From the NCBI GenBank assembly GCA_023417885.1, contig JAEZED010000086.1, positions 1 through 28,931 of the forward strand: a stretch of DNA of 28,931 nucleotides, in the 5' to 3' direction. The stretch is from Planctomycetota bacterium (GTDB lineage Bacteria; Planctomycetota; Phycisphaerae; Tepidisphaerales; Tepidisphaeraceae). Numbering within the stretch: position 1 is the first letter of the stretch; each line of letters opens with the position of its first letter. The position numbers were made by a program, and so were the translations under genes. Below the pieces are notes generated by a model that did not search any database, was not told the DNA's origin, and saw nothing but the letters and a program-made list of their open reading frames with translations. This document shows, piece after piece, positions 14,141 through 22,021 of this stretch.

Positions 14141-15619
14141 ATGTTCGACGCACTTACAGACCGCTTCAACACCGTCTTCCGCAACCTCGCCGGCCGGGGG
14201 AAGATCTCCGAGGAGAACATCCGCGAGGCCATGCGCGAGGTGCGCACCGCCCTGCTCGAGGCGGATGTCAATCTCGAGGTCGTCCGGGAGTTCACGCAGA
14301 ACGTGACCGAGAAGGCCATCGGCGCGGAGGTCGTCAAGACCCTCCAGCCCGCTCAGCAGATGGTGAAGATCGTCTACGACGAGCTCGTCGCCCTGCTCGG
14401 CCCCGTCGATCCGAAGATCTACACCGTCACCCCCGGCCCCACCATCGTCATGATGGCCGGCCTCCAGGGCTCCGGCAAAACCACCACCTGCGGCAAGCTC
14501 GCCAAGCTCCTCGTCCGGCGCGGGCACCAGCCGATGCTGGCGGCCGTCGACCTCCAGCGCCCCGCCGCCATCGACCAGCTCGTCGTCGTCGGACAGCAGG
14601 CCGGCGTGCCCGTCTACGCCGACAAGAGCAAGGCGGCGGAGCATGGGAAGGTCGGCAAGGGCGCCGCCGTCGCCGTGGCGCGGGCGGCGGTCGCGGAGGC
14701 GAAGAAGCAGGGTCGCGACATCCTGATCCTCGACACGGCCGGCCGGCTCGCGATCGACGAAGAGCTGATGGCGGAGCTGGGCGAGGTGAACAAGGCGGTC
14801 AACCCGCACCAGATCTACCTCGTGCTGGACGCGATGACGGGCCAGGACGCGGTGAACACGGCCAAGCGTTTCAACGAGCAGCTGGAGCTGGACGGTCTGA
14901 TCCTGACGAAGTTCGACTCCGACACGCGCGGCGGCGCGCTGCTCTCTGCGAAGTACGTGACGGGCAAGCCGGTGAAGTTCCTGGGCGTCGGTGAGAAGCT
15001 GGATGGGCTGGAGGAGTTCCGGCCGGAGGGGATGGCGCAGCGCATCCTCGGGATGGGCGACGTGGTGGCGCTGGCGACGGAGGCGATCGAGAAGTTCGAC
15101 CAGGAGGAGACGGAGCGCATCCAGAAGAAGATGATGAAGGGGGAGCTGACGCTGGATGACTTCATGAGCCAGATGCACCAGATCAAGCGGCTCGGGCCGA
15201 TGAGCAAGGTGCTGGGGATGATCCCGGGCATGGGGGATCTGGCCCGCGCCGGCAGCATGGCGGGACCGGAGATGGAGCGGATGATGACGCAGATGCGCGC
15301 CATCTACGACTCGATGAGCCGGGAGGAGCGGAAGAAGCCGGAGCTTTTGGACGGCGCGCGCCGCCGGCGCGTCGCGGGGGGCAGCGGGACGGCGCCGACC
15401 GACGTGGGCCAGTTCGTGAAGCAGTTCGAGACGATGCGCGGCCTGACGAAGTCGATGGCGGGCGGCGGGCTCGGCGGGATGAAGCGGCTCATGGGCGGCC
15501 TGATGGGCGGCGGCTTATCCGGCATGGCCGCGGCAGGCGGAACGCCCGGGTCGCTGCGCACGAAGGGGACGACGAAGATGGAGAAGAAGGACCGCAACAA
15601 GAAGAGGAAGAGAAGGTAG
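14141..15619 (+). CDS. ffh: Signal recognition particle protein Ffh
   Basis: Ffh is the GTPase that, with 4.5S/SRP RNA, brings nascent membrane proteins to FtsY. The 492 residues show the N domain (MFDALTDRFNTVFRNLAGRG, then ALLEADVNLEVV), the G domain with G1 GLQGSGKTTT (about residue 108), DLQRPAAIDQL, DTAGR, TKFDSDTRGGA and GVGEKLDGLEEF, and the Met-rich M domain from about residue 310 (IPGMGDLARAGSM, MERMMTQMRAIYDSM). The tail adds a Gly/Met-rich stretch and a very basic end (KKDRNKKRKRR). TACAAT at 14125-14130 ends only 10 bases before the ATG, so the mRNA may have almost no leader. Confidence 0.97.
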   Translation: MFDALTDRFNTVFRNLAGRGKISEENIREAMREVRTALLEADVNLEVVREFTQNVTEKAIGAEVVKTLQPAQQMVKIVYDELVALLGPVDPKIYTVTPGPTIVMMAGLQGSGKTTTCGKLAKLLVRRGHQPMLAAVDLQRPAAIDQLVVVGQQAGVPVYADKSKAAEHGKVGKGAAVAVARAAVAEAKKQGRDILILDTAGRLAIDEELMAELGEVNKAVNPHQIYLVLDAMTGQDAVNTAKRFNEQLELDGLILTKFDSDTRGGALLSAKYVTGKPVKFLGVGEKLDGLEEFRPEGMAQRILGMGDVVALATEAIEKFDQEETERIQKKMMKGELTLDDFMSQMHQIKRLGPMSKVLGMIPGMGDLARAGSMAGPEMERMMTQMRAIYDSMSREERKKPELLDGARRRRVAGGSGTAPTDVGQFVKQFETMRGLTKSMAGGGLGGMKRLMGGLMGGGLSGMAAAGGTPGSLRTKGTTKMEKKDRNKKRKRR

Positions 15620-15631
15620 GATGGTGTCGTC

Positions 15632-16006
15632 ATGAGCGCTCAGGCGCCAGTTCCTCTCGACTACCTTGCCCGCGGTGCGGAGGTGGCGAACACTGCTGGC
15701 CCGGTCAGGCGCGTGCTGGCGACGATCGCTGGAATCCTGGTGGCTGCGGGCTCTGGCCGATGCATCTGGGAGACTGTACGGATGGGGGCTCTGTGGGTGG
15801 ACGAGGCGGGCAGTGGCTGCGGCACGGTGCGCCTTGCCATCCAGTTGAACCTGATCCATGAGATGCCCCTTTGGCTGCTGGCGGGAGGCGCTCTGCTGGC
15901 GCTGACGCGATGGCACAGGGGCTGGTTTCGCGTGATGCGCCCGGTCTACTTCACTTCCCTCGCTGCATGGGGCACCGTCACGTTGTGGGTCTGGTTCATC
16001 CGCTGA
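15632..16006 (+). CDS. Hypothetical small membrane protein
   Basis: A 124-residue protein of unknown function with three likely membrane segments (about residues 27-45, 72-92 and 100-122). It starts 12 bases after the ffh stop and ends 12 bases before recX, so the three probably share a transcript. The short spacing and coding-like base use support it. I see no family motif. Confidence 0.65.
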   Translation: MSAQAPVPLDYLARGAEVANTAGPVRRVLATIAGILVAAGSGRCIWETVRMGALWVDEAGSGCGTVRLAIQLNLIHEMPLWLLAGGALLALTRWHRGWFRVMRPVYFTSLAAWGTVTLWVWFIR

Positions 16007-16018
16007 CCGCTGTCGCGC

Positions 16019-16648
16019 ATGGCAACGATCACGAAGATCGAAGAACAGAAGCGCCGCAAGAATCGGCGGAGCGTCTACATCGACGGGGAGTTCGCCTTCG
16101 GGTGCAACGTGAACGTCGTCGCCCGCTTCCGCCTGCGCGAGGGAATGAGCATCGACGACGCGCTGCGCCGGCAGATCGAGGAGGGAGAGGTTCAGCAGGA
16201 GGCGTTCGACCATGCCACGCGCCTGCTGGGGATGCGGATGCAGAGCGAGCGCGAGCTGCGCAAAAAGCTCGGCCGGCGCGACTACGGGCCCGCCGCCGTC
16301 GATGCCGTTATCGACAACCTCAAGCGGCTCGGGTACGTGAACGACGAGCAGTTCGCCCGCGGCAAGGCGGCGGACCAGGCAAAGGTGAAAAAGGTCGGGC
16401 GCCAGCGCGCTATCCAGGAGTTGTGCCGCTCCGGCATCGACCGCTCCACCGCCGAGCGCGCCGCCGCGGAGGCTTACGCCGACATCGACCCGCGCGCTGC
16501 CGCCCTCGAGGTCGCGCGCAAGCGCGCCGCGTCCCTGGCCCGCTACGACGCCGTCACCGCCCGGCGCCGCCTCGTCGGCTTCCTACAGCGGCGCGGCTTC
16601 GACTACGAGACGATTCAGTACGCCGTGGAGCAGGCCCTGCGCTTGTAG
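16019..16648 (+). CDS. recX: Regulatory protein RecX
   Basis: RecX binds RecA filaments and limits recombinase activity. At 209 residues it has the expected three-repeat helical architecture: FDHATRLLGMRMQSERELRKKLGRRDY (repeat 1, including the SERELRKKL signature), VDAVIDNLKRLGYVNDEQFARG (repeat 2) and the later RRRLVGFLQRRGFDYETIQYAVEQ (repeat 3). The N-terminal basic KKRKNRR-like extension is common in Gram-positive-type RecX. The last two residues and stop lie within a copy of a 27-bp palindromic repeat that is also found at 17655-17681, so the C-terminus may have been trimmed by repeat insertion. Confidence 0.93.
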   Translation: MATITKIEEQKRRKNRRSVYIDGEFAFGCNVNVVARFRLREGMSIDDALRRQIEEGEVQQEAFDHATRLLGMRMQSERELRKKLGRRDYGPAAVDAVIDNLKRLGYVNDEQFARGKAADQAKVKKVGRQRAIQELCRSGIDRSTAERAAAEAYADIDPRAAALEVARKRAASLARYDAVTARRRLVGFLQRRGFDYETIQYAVEQALRL

Positions 16649-16665
16649 TGGCGGCGACCCGCCGC
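16639..16665 (+). repeat. 27-bp palindromic repeat, copy 1 (overlaps recX stop)
   Basis: GCGCTTGTAG, two variable bases, then GCGGCGACCCGCCGC, whose ends GCGGCG and CGCCGC pair. It matches 17655-17681 at 25 of 27 positions. The TTGTAG inside provides the recX stop. It looks like a dispersed REP-like unit. Confidence 0.65.
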
Positions 16666-16700
16666 TGCCCTTTACCGACGACCCGTCGGGTGGAGCAGTA

Positions 16701-16721
16701 GCAGAGGCTTTCGGCCTCTGC
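16701..16721 (+). terminator. Hairpin after recX
   Basis: GCAGAGGC and GCCTCTGC pair perfectly around TTTCG. Together with the palindrome at 16651-16665 and a CCGACG/CGTCGG hairpin at about 16675-16690, it gives three hairpins in a row between recX and the TatD gene. There is no U-run, so termination is only probable. Confidence 0.45.
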
Positions 16722-16767
16722 CCGCGACAATTCCTTCAGACGCTGGAGGCCTCTGCTACTGTGGGGC

Positions 16768-17532
16768 GTGATCGACTCCCACTGCCATCTCACCTACGAC
16801 CCGCTGGTGAGGCAGATCGACGACGTGCTCCGCCGCGCGCATGAGGCGGGCGTCGCCGGCGTCATCACCATCGGCACCACCCTCGACGACAGCCGCCGCG
16901 CGCTGGACTTGGCGATGTCGCGCGACGACGTCGCCTGCACCGTCGGTGTGCATCCCTCCCACGCCCACGACGCCCCCGCCGACGTCGCCGGCCCGCTTAC
17001 GGACCTGGTGGGCGAGACGAAGGTCCTCGCCGTCGGGGAGACGGGGATCGATCTCTACCACGACACGACGCACGCCGACCGGCAGCGGGCGGTGTTCATC
17101 GAGCAGATGCGGCTCGCGCAGCGCATCGGCAAGCCGGTCGTCATTCACAGCCGAAGCGCCGTGGACGAATGCCTGGCGGTGATGGCGGACTTTCCGGAGG
17201 TGCCGGCGGTGTTCCACTGCTTCACGGGCACCGCCGCCGAGGCCGGCCGCATCCTCGATCGCGGCTACTACCTCGGCTTCACCGGGCCGGTGACATACAA
17301 GAAAAGCGACGCCCTGCGGGAGGTCGTGAAGATGACGCCGGCGGACCGGCTGCTCGTGGAAACCGACGCCCCGTACCTTTCGCCGGAGCCGATGCGCGGC
17401 AAGTTTCCGAACGAGCCGGCATGGGTGATGTACACGGCGGCCTGGGTGGCGGAGGTGCGCGGGGTGAGCGTCGAGGAAATCGACGCCCTCACAACGATCA
17501 ACTGCCTGCGACTGTTCGGCTGGCCGGCGTGA
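16768..17532 (+). CDS. TatD-family metal-dependent DNase
   Basis: A 254-residue amidohydrolase-fold nuclease, likely acting on DNA 3' ends in repair or on D-aminoacyl substrates in related members. The metal-binding motifs are all present: IDSHCHL (His5/His7 in this numbering), VGETGIDLY (Glu), VVIHSRSA (His), VFHCFTG (His) and LLVETDAPYLSPEP (Asp). The length is standard for the family. The start is a GTG at 16768 that places the SHCHL motif at the N-terminus as usual, with GGGG close upstream. It follows recX after a hairpin-rich gap of 119 bases. Confidence 0.92.
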   Translation: MIDSHCHLTYDPLVRQIDDVLRRAHEAGVAGVITIGTTLDDSRRALDLAMSRDDVACTVGVHPSHAHDAPADVAGPLTDLVGETKVLAVGETGIDLYHDTTHADRQRAVFIEQMRLAQRIGKPVVIHSRSAVDECLAVMADFPEVPAVFHCFTGTAAEAGRILDRGYYLGFTGPVTYKKSDALREVVKMTPADRLLVETDAPYLSPEPMRGKFPNEPAWVMYTAAWVAEVRGVSVEEIDALTTINCLRLFGWPA

Positions 17533-17654
17533 CGACTTGAGCAGCAGTCTTCATGGAATACGACAGGAACTGCTCTGGCAGTCGCGAGGGACAACACGCC
17601 GCGTGACGCTGCGCGCATGCTCGTCGTGCGCGGCGCTGGGAGGGGCAGTGTCCG

Positions 17655-17681
17655 GCGCTTGTAGCAGCGGCGACCCGCCGC
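17655..17681 (+). repeat. 27-bp palindromic repeat, copy 2
   Basis: A second copy of the unit at 16639-16665 (25 of 27 identical), lying in the intergenic space between the TatD gene and the convergent DUF1854 gene. The rest of 17533-17703 shows no gene. Confidence 0.65.
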
Positions 17682-17703
17682 AGCGCGCACGACCCAGGCA
17701 TGA

Positions 17704-18177
17704 TCACAGCACCAGCCTCAGCTGTTCCTGGCTGTGGTGGTCGAGCGTGTGCATCGGCGGAAGCTCGTAGACGACGCCGGAGGCGTCGCGGATGAGGGTT
17801 CGCCCGTCGGCCAGGGGGCGCATGTCCTCCCGCTCCATCACCTTGATCCGCCGCTCGCCGCGGTCGGTCTCGAGGTGGAACAGCAGCGCGTTGTTCCCCG
17901 ACTTCACGACGAGCACGCGCGTGATCTTCGGGATGAAGGTGTGGCGCGCCAGCCACGCCTCGATCACCGCACGCGCCTCGGCGGGCAGGTCGGCAAGATC
18001 GGCGATCGTCGCCAGTTCCTCCGGGTCCTCCTCGACATCCTCGCGCAGGACGATGAACTTCTCCGGCGCCGTCCACGGGAAGCTCCGGAAGGCGCGGACG
18101 CGCCTCGGTCCCCGGGCCGTCTCGAGCATCAGCTCCCCGGCCTCGTTCAGGCGAACCTCGGGATATGTGGCGGTCAT
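17704..18177 (-). CDS. DUF1854-family protein
   Basis: A 157-residue soluble protein. It starts MTATYPEVRLNEAGEL and carries the DUF1854 pattern: RAFRSFPWTAPEKFIVLRED, then FIPKITRVLVVKSGNNALLFHLETDRGERRIKVMERED and DGRTLIRDASGVVYELPP. The biochemical role is unknown. As I recall, DUF1854 proteins often pair with an ABC transporter near cyanophycin genes. The partner ABC gene is present upstream on the same strand (18393-20705), but no cyanophycin synthetase or cyanophycinase is in the window. It is probably cotranscribed with the transporter despite the 215-base gap. Confidence 0.82.
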   Translation of the reverse strand: MTATYPEVRLNEAGELMLETARGPRRVRAFRSFPWTAPEKFIVLREDVEEDPEELATIADLADLPAEARAVIEAWLARHTFIPKITRVLVVKSGNNALLFHLETDRGERRIKVMEREDMRPLADGRTLIRDASGVVYELPPMHTLDHHSQEQLRLVL

Positions 18178-18200
18178 CGATTCTCCGTTACAGGTTCAGC

Positions 18201-18356
18201 GGCCACGAATGACACGAATGAACACGAACGAGGGAAGTGAATGTTGGCCGAGGGCCTTGGCCCGCAACGCAGGATCAAGTCACTCGCCCCGACAGCCTCG
18301 GGCGGACGCGGCCAATCCCATCCGGCTCCATTCGTGCCATTCGTGACATTCGTGGC
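18201..18356. repeat. Inverted repeat built from CACGAATG units
   Basis: 18201-18230 contains GGCCACGAATGACACGAATG followed by AACACGAACG. 18327-18356 is its approximate reverse complement (CCATTCGTGCCATTCGTGAC, then ATTCGTGGCC). Each arm has three imperfect copies of an 8-10-base unit. The pair lies in the gap between the ABC transporter and DUF1854 genes and could fold as a long hairpin in their mRNA. It may be a dispersed genomic repeat. Confidence 0.6.
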
Positions 18357-18392
18357 CTGCTCCTTCGTTCCATTGGTGCTCGCCTCCGGTGA

Positions 18393-20705
18393 TCACGCCT
18401 CCACCAGCATGTCGGCGGCGATGTCGGCCTGGGCCTTGTACAGCTTCGCGTAGTGGCCCTCGCCATCCTCGTCGGAGAGGGCAAGGAGCTGGTCGTGCGT
18501 GCCGGTCTCCACGATCCGGCCCTGGTCGAGCACGACGATTAGGTCGGCGTTCCGCAGCGTGCTGAGCCGGTGGGCGATTGCAAAGGTGGTGCGGCCCTGC
18601 ATCAGCCTGTCCAGCGCTTCCTGGATCTGCCGCTCCGTCTTCGTGTCGACGCTGCTCGTCGCCTCGTCGAGCACCAGCACCTTCGGGTTGTGCAGGATCG
18701 CCCGGGCAATGCTCACCCGCTGGCGCTCTCCGCCCGAAAGGCTCTGCCCGCGCTCGCCGACGAGCGTGTCGTATCCGTCCGGCAGCGCGACGATGAAGTC
18801 GTGCGCGTTGGCGGCCCGGGCAGCCTCGATCACCTCCGCCAGCGACGCCTCCGGCTTCCCGTAGCGGATGTTGTCGGCGATCGTGCCGTAGAACAGGTAC
18901 GGATCCTGGAGCACCACGCCGACGTTGCCGCGCAGCCAGGCCAGGTCGTAGTCGCGCACGTCCACGCCGTCGATCAGCAGTGCCCCGTCGCTCACGTCGA
19001 AGAAGCGGCTGATCAGGTTGACGAACGTGCTCTTCCCCGCGCCGCTGTGCCCGCACAGGCCCACCATCTGCCCGGGCGCCACCTTCAGGCTCACGTGGCG
19101 CAGCACCGGCTTGGTGCCGTCGTAGCTGAAGCTCACGTCGCGGAACTCCACGCTCCCGTCGATCCGGCCCGGCAGCACGGCGTCCGGCTTGCTCGTGATC
19201 TCCGGGCGCGTGTCCAGCACCTCGAACACGCGCTGCGCGCTCGTCGCGGCACGCGTCACCATCCGCTGCTTCTGCGCCATGTCCTGGATCGCCATGTGGA
19301 AGAAGCCGACGATCGAAAGGAACATCACCAGCGTTCCGAGCGTCGTCCCCGTCGCCGCCTCGCCTCCGGCGGAGCCGCGGATGATGAACCATCCACCCGC
19401 CACGAGGATGATCACGCGGCTGAGCATCATCGTCCCCTCCACGATCGGCTGGAGGTTCACCCACACCTTGATCGCGCGGTACTCGTCGTCCGTGAACTCC
19501 CGGTTGCGGCGGGCGAAGCGATCCACCTCGCGCCCCTCCCCCGCGAAGGCCTTCACGACCTTCACGCCGGGGATCGCATCGCCCACCACCGCCGTCAGGC
19601 GCGACCAATACGTCCACAGCCGGCCGAAGAGCCGCGTCATCACGTTGCTCTTCCACCAGGTCAGCACCGCCACGAACGGCACCGGTGACAGGGCGATCAG
19701 CGCCAGCCGCCAGTCGGCCCAGGCCATCAGGCTCGCCGCCGCGACCATCATCAGCACGTTCTTGATGAAGTCGACGCTGCCGAACACGATGAAGTCCCAC
19801 AGCCGGTCGGTGTCGCTGGTCACGCGCGTGATCAGCGAACCGACCCGGTGCTTACCGAAGTAACGCATCGACAGGCTGTGCAGGTGGCGATACACCTTGT
19901 CGCGTAGGTCCCCCGCCACGTGGCTGCCCACGTACGACAGGAGCCTCAGCCGGCCCCAGTACGACACGAACATCGCCAGCGCCGCCAGCGCGTAGATGCC
20001 CGTCCAGAAGAGCAGCGCTCCCACGCGCTCGTCCGCGGTCATCCCGGCCGTCGTCTGCGGATTGACGGCCGAGTCGATCACGAACATCGTCAGGAAGGCC
20101 GGCAGCACGTTCAGGATGGCGCTGGCCACGTTCAGCGCCAGCGCGCCCAGCAGGCGCGCGCGGTACGGCCGGGCCACCTCCAGCAGGCGCAGCAGCACCC
20201 GGCGGCGCGGGGTGTCGAACTCCGACTCGTCCTCCGGGTCGTCTTCGCCCATCGGGATCGCCAGGTCCGGCCCCCCGTCGCCGTCGATGCGCTTCGAGAG
20301 CCGCTGGTGAAACCGGCTCATCTCCAGCCGGTGACGCCTGGAGAACGGCAGCTCGTGCCGCGCGCCAGCGCGCTCGACCAGGATCAGCCGGTCGAGCCCC
20401 AGCGCCTCGTCCAGCCGCGCCTCCGCCAGCATCGGCACGCGCAGCTCCTGCGTCGAGCCGTTGGCGCGCGTGTACACCACAGCCGCGTCCGCTTCGGCGC
20501 CGCGGGGCTCGAACCCTTCCACGAGCACGACGAACCGCTTGGCGTAACGGAGGCTCTCGTCGAGGTCGAACTCGGCGTCGGCCACGACGCGCCGGCCGGC
20601 GATTGCCTCGGCAAGCTGCGGAATCGGCGCCGCCGGGAGCTGAGCGAGCAGGTCCTGGGCCTGGGGGTCGTGGTTTGAATCTGAATCAACGATCTTGCGA
20701 ATCAT
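18393..20705 (-). CDS. ABC exporter (fused membrane and ATPase domains), DUF1854-associated
   Basis: This 770-residue protein works as a dimer to pump an unknown substrate. An N-terminal soluble region of about 160 residues precedes the transporter and is not part of a standard exporter. Six membrane helices follow (about 170-460, beginning LLRLLEVARPYRARLLGALAL). The nucleotide-binding domain has Walker A GHSGAGKST (about residue 550), signature LSGGERQRVSIARA (about 655), Walker B KVLVLDEATSSVD (about 680) and the switch His in AIAHRLSTLRNADLI. All ATPase residues look intact. The ATG at 20705 is preceded by AAGGGG. The N-terminal domain and neighbouring DUF1854 gene together suggest the cyanophycin-associated exporter type; this is from memory of the families, not shown here. 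Confidence 0.92.
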   Translation of the reverse strand: MIRKIVDSDSNHDPQAQDLLAQLPAAPIPQLAEAIAGRRVVADAEFDLDESLRYAKRFVVLVEGFEPRGAEADAAVVYTRANGSTQELRVPMLAEARLDEALGLDRLILVERAGARHELPFSRRHRLEMSRFHQRLSKRIDGDGGPDLAIPMGEDDPEDESEFDTPRRRVLLRLLEVARPYRARLLGALALNVASAILNVLPAFLTMFVIDSAVNPQTTAGMTADERVGALLFWTGIYALAALAMFVSYWGRLRLLSYVGSHVAGDLRDKVYRHLHSLSMRYFGKHRVGSLITRVTSDTDRLWDFIVFGSVDFIKNVLMMVAAASLMAWADWRLALIALSPVPFVAVLTWWKSNVMTRLFGRLWTYWSRLTAVVGDAIPGVKVVKAFAGEGREVDRFARRNREFTDDEYRAIKVWVNLQPIVEGTMMLSRVIILVAGGWFIIRGSAGGEAATGTTLGTLVMFLSIVGFFHMAIQDMAQKQRMVTRAATSAQRVFEVLDTRPEITSKPDAVLPGRIDGSVEFRDVSFSYDGTKPVLRHVSLKVAPGQMVGLCGHSGAGKSTFVNLISRFFDVSDGALLIDGVDVRDYDLAWLRGNVGVVLQDPYLFYGTIADNIRYGKPEASLAEVIEAARAANAHDFIVALPDGYDTLVGERGQSLSGGERQRVSIARAILHNPKVLVLDEATSSVDTKTERQIQEALDRLMQGRTTFAIAHRLSTLRNADLIVVLDQGRIVETGTHDQLLALSDEDGEGHYAKLYKAQADIAADMLVEA

Positions 20706-20790
20706 GAGAAGTCGCCCCTTCCCTGAGGGTGCTGTTCCTTCGCGGAGTTAGTCGCCCGGGAAGCGAAGCAGGTGCCCGGGCCGCATACGA

Positions 20791-20822
20791 GAACCACACG
20801 GGCCGCGAAGCCCGTGTGGTTC
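20791..20822 (-). terminator. Perfect 13-bp hairpin upstream of the ABC gene
   Basis: GAACCACACGGGC (20791-20803) and GCCCGTGTGGTTC (20810-20822) pair exactly around a 6-base loop. It sits 22 bases past the stop of a coding-like minus-strand remnant, as expected for a terminator, although the U-run is weak in either direction. Confidence 0.55.
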
Positions 20823-20844
20823 GGGTATATCGCGACGCAGGCGG

Positions 20845-21117
20845 TCAGCGGGTGGCGCCGACGCTCTTGATGTTCGTGACGAAGAGCGAGGCCCGGATGT
20901 GGAGGCGCACGGCATCGACGCGCGCAGCGACCGGATCGGTCGCGGGCGTCAGGCTGTGCGGGCTGCGGTACTGCATAAGTACCTCCGGGTCAGGGACGAA
21001 CTGCTCGAAGTCGAGGTGGGGATATTGCCCACGCTCCTGCACGCGGTCAACTCGAAAATGTTGCAAGCCGTTCACATCCGTGCGGCTGCAACTGTTCTTG
21101 TCACCCCCTCCCACGTC
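20845..21117 (-). pseudogene. C-terminal gene remnant, unknown family
   Basis: This minus-strand frame ends with a stop at 20845-20847 and shows strong coding signs: GC-rich third positions and a protein-like sequence with segments HLDFEQFVPDPEVLMQYRS and DAVRLHIRASLFVTNIKS. A perfect hairpin lies just past its stop. Upstream, the frame runs antisense into the SDR gene that starts at 21139, with no clear start or ribosome site, so only the end of a gene seems to remain. A GTG at 21114 could start a small intact protein instead. I do not recognise the family. The rest of the 433-base gap (20706-21138) holds only the hairpin at 20791. Confidence 0.4.
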
Positions 21118-21138
21118 GGTGCGCGATAGCCTCTGGGC

Positions 21139-21876
21139 ATGGATCAGACCAGGATCGCCCTCATCACCGGTGGCGCCCGGCGCGTCGGGCGTCGGGTCGC
21201 GCTGCACCTGGCCGAGCGGGGCTGGGATATCGCCATCACCTGGAACACCAGTGCCGAGGACGCCTCCACTCTCGCCGAGCGCGTCGAGGGGCTCGGGCGC
21301 GAGTTTCTTTCCATCAAGGCCGACTCCGCCGACCCGCAGGCCGCCGCCGAACGGGTGGCGAACGCGTTCAGCAGCCGCTTCGCCCGACTCGACCTGCTCA
21401 TGCACAACGCCAGCCTCTATGAAAGAGGCGGACTGCTGGAGGCAAACCTGCCACAACTTCGGCGACTGCTGGCCATTCACGTGGAAACGCCCATCCTGCT
21501 GACCGGCAGGCTCGCCCCGCTGCTGAAGGCGGCCGGGGGGGACGGAAGCGTGATCGTCATGAGCGACGAGCAGCTCGACCGGCCGGGCCCGGCATATGCG
21601 GCCTACAGCATGAGCAAAGCGGCTGTGGAAAACGTGGTGAAAAGTCTTGCTCGGGAGCTCGCACCGTCTGTAACGGTAAATGCGATCGCGCCAGGCGTAG
21701 TGGAATGGCCGGCGGATATGCCCGAAGCGTCGCGTTACCGATACCTGAAGCGTGTCCCGCTCGGGCGTGCCGGCACGCCGCAGGACGTCGCGAATCTCGT
21801 GGAGTTTCTATGTGTTTCGGGGCGGTACGTCACCGGCCAGACCCTCCGCCTCGACGGCGGGCGAAGCGTTCGGTGA
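21139..21876 (+). CDS. Short-chain dehydrogenase, pteridine-reductase-like
   Basis: A 245-residue NAD(P)H-dependent reductase of the SDR family. It has the nucleotide-binding TGGARRVG (about residues 10-17), an NAS motif (MHNAS, about 90), a Ser in VIVMSDEQ, the catalytic YSMSK (about 154-158), and the NAIAPG and GRYVTGQTLRLDGGRS segments near the end. The Arg in TGxxxRxG is characteristic of FolM/PTR1-type pteridine reductases, which regenerate tetrahydropterins or tetrahydrofolate. The substrate is therefore a reasonable inference, but other SDR roles are possible. It seems to stand alone, and no ribosome site is evident. Confidence 0.87.
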   Translation: MDQTRIALITGGARRVGRRVALHLAERGWDIAITWNTSAEDASTLAERVEGLGREFLSIKADSADPQAAAERVANAFSSRFARLDLLMHNASLYERGGLLEANLPQLRRLLAIHVETPILLTGRLAPLLKAAGGDGSVIVMSDEQLDRPGPAYAAYSMSKAAVENVVKSLARELAPSVTVNAIAPGVVEWPADMPEASRYRYLKRVPLGRAGTPQDVANLVEFLCVSGRYVTGQTLRLDGGRSVR

Positions 21877-22021
21877 GACATCCCGCCATCGCCACATGGA
21901 TCGCCCTGGATACGTCCGAAAAATTATTTTTGAATCCACGTTTCTTCTGGCGTGTGACATACGGTGTCGGTAGCTTGCATCTTGTCTAGAACTTGTGACA
22001 GAAAAGGGGTCGAGTACTTCA

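Noticed and set aside
13214..15178. 654-codon minus-strand open frame across ffh
   Set aside because: Its upstream two thirds are antisense to ffh, with repetitive Leu/Arg/His composition typical of GC-rich shadow frames. Only the last 252 codons (zinc-ribbon protein from 13972) are real.
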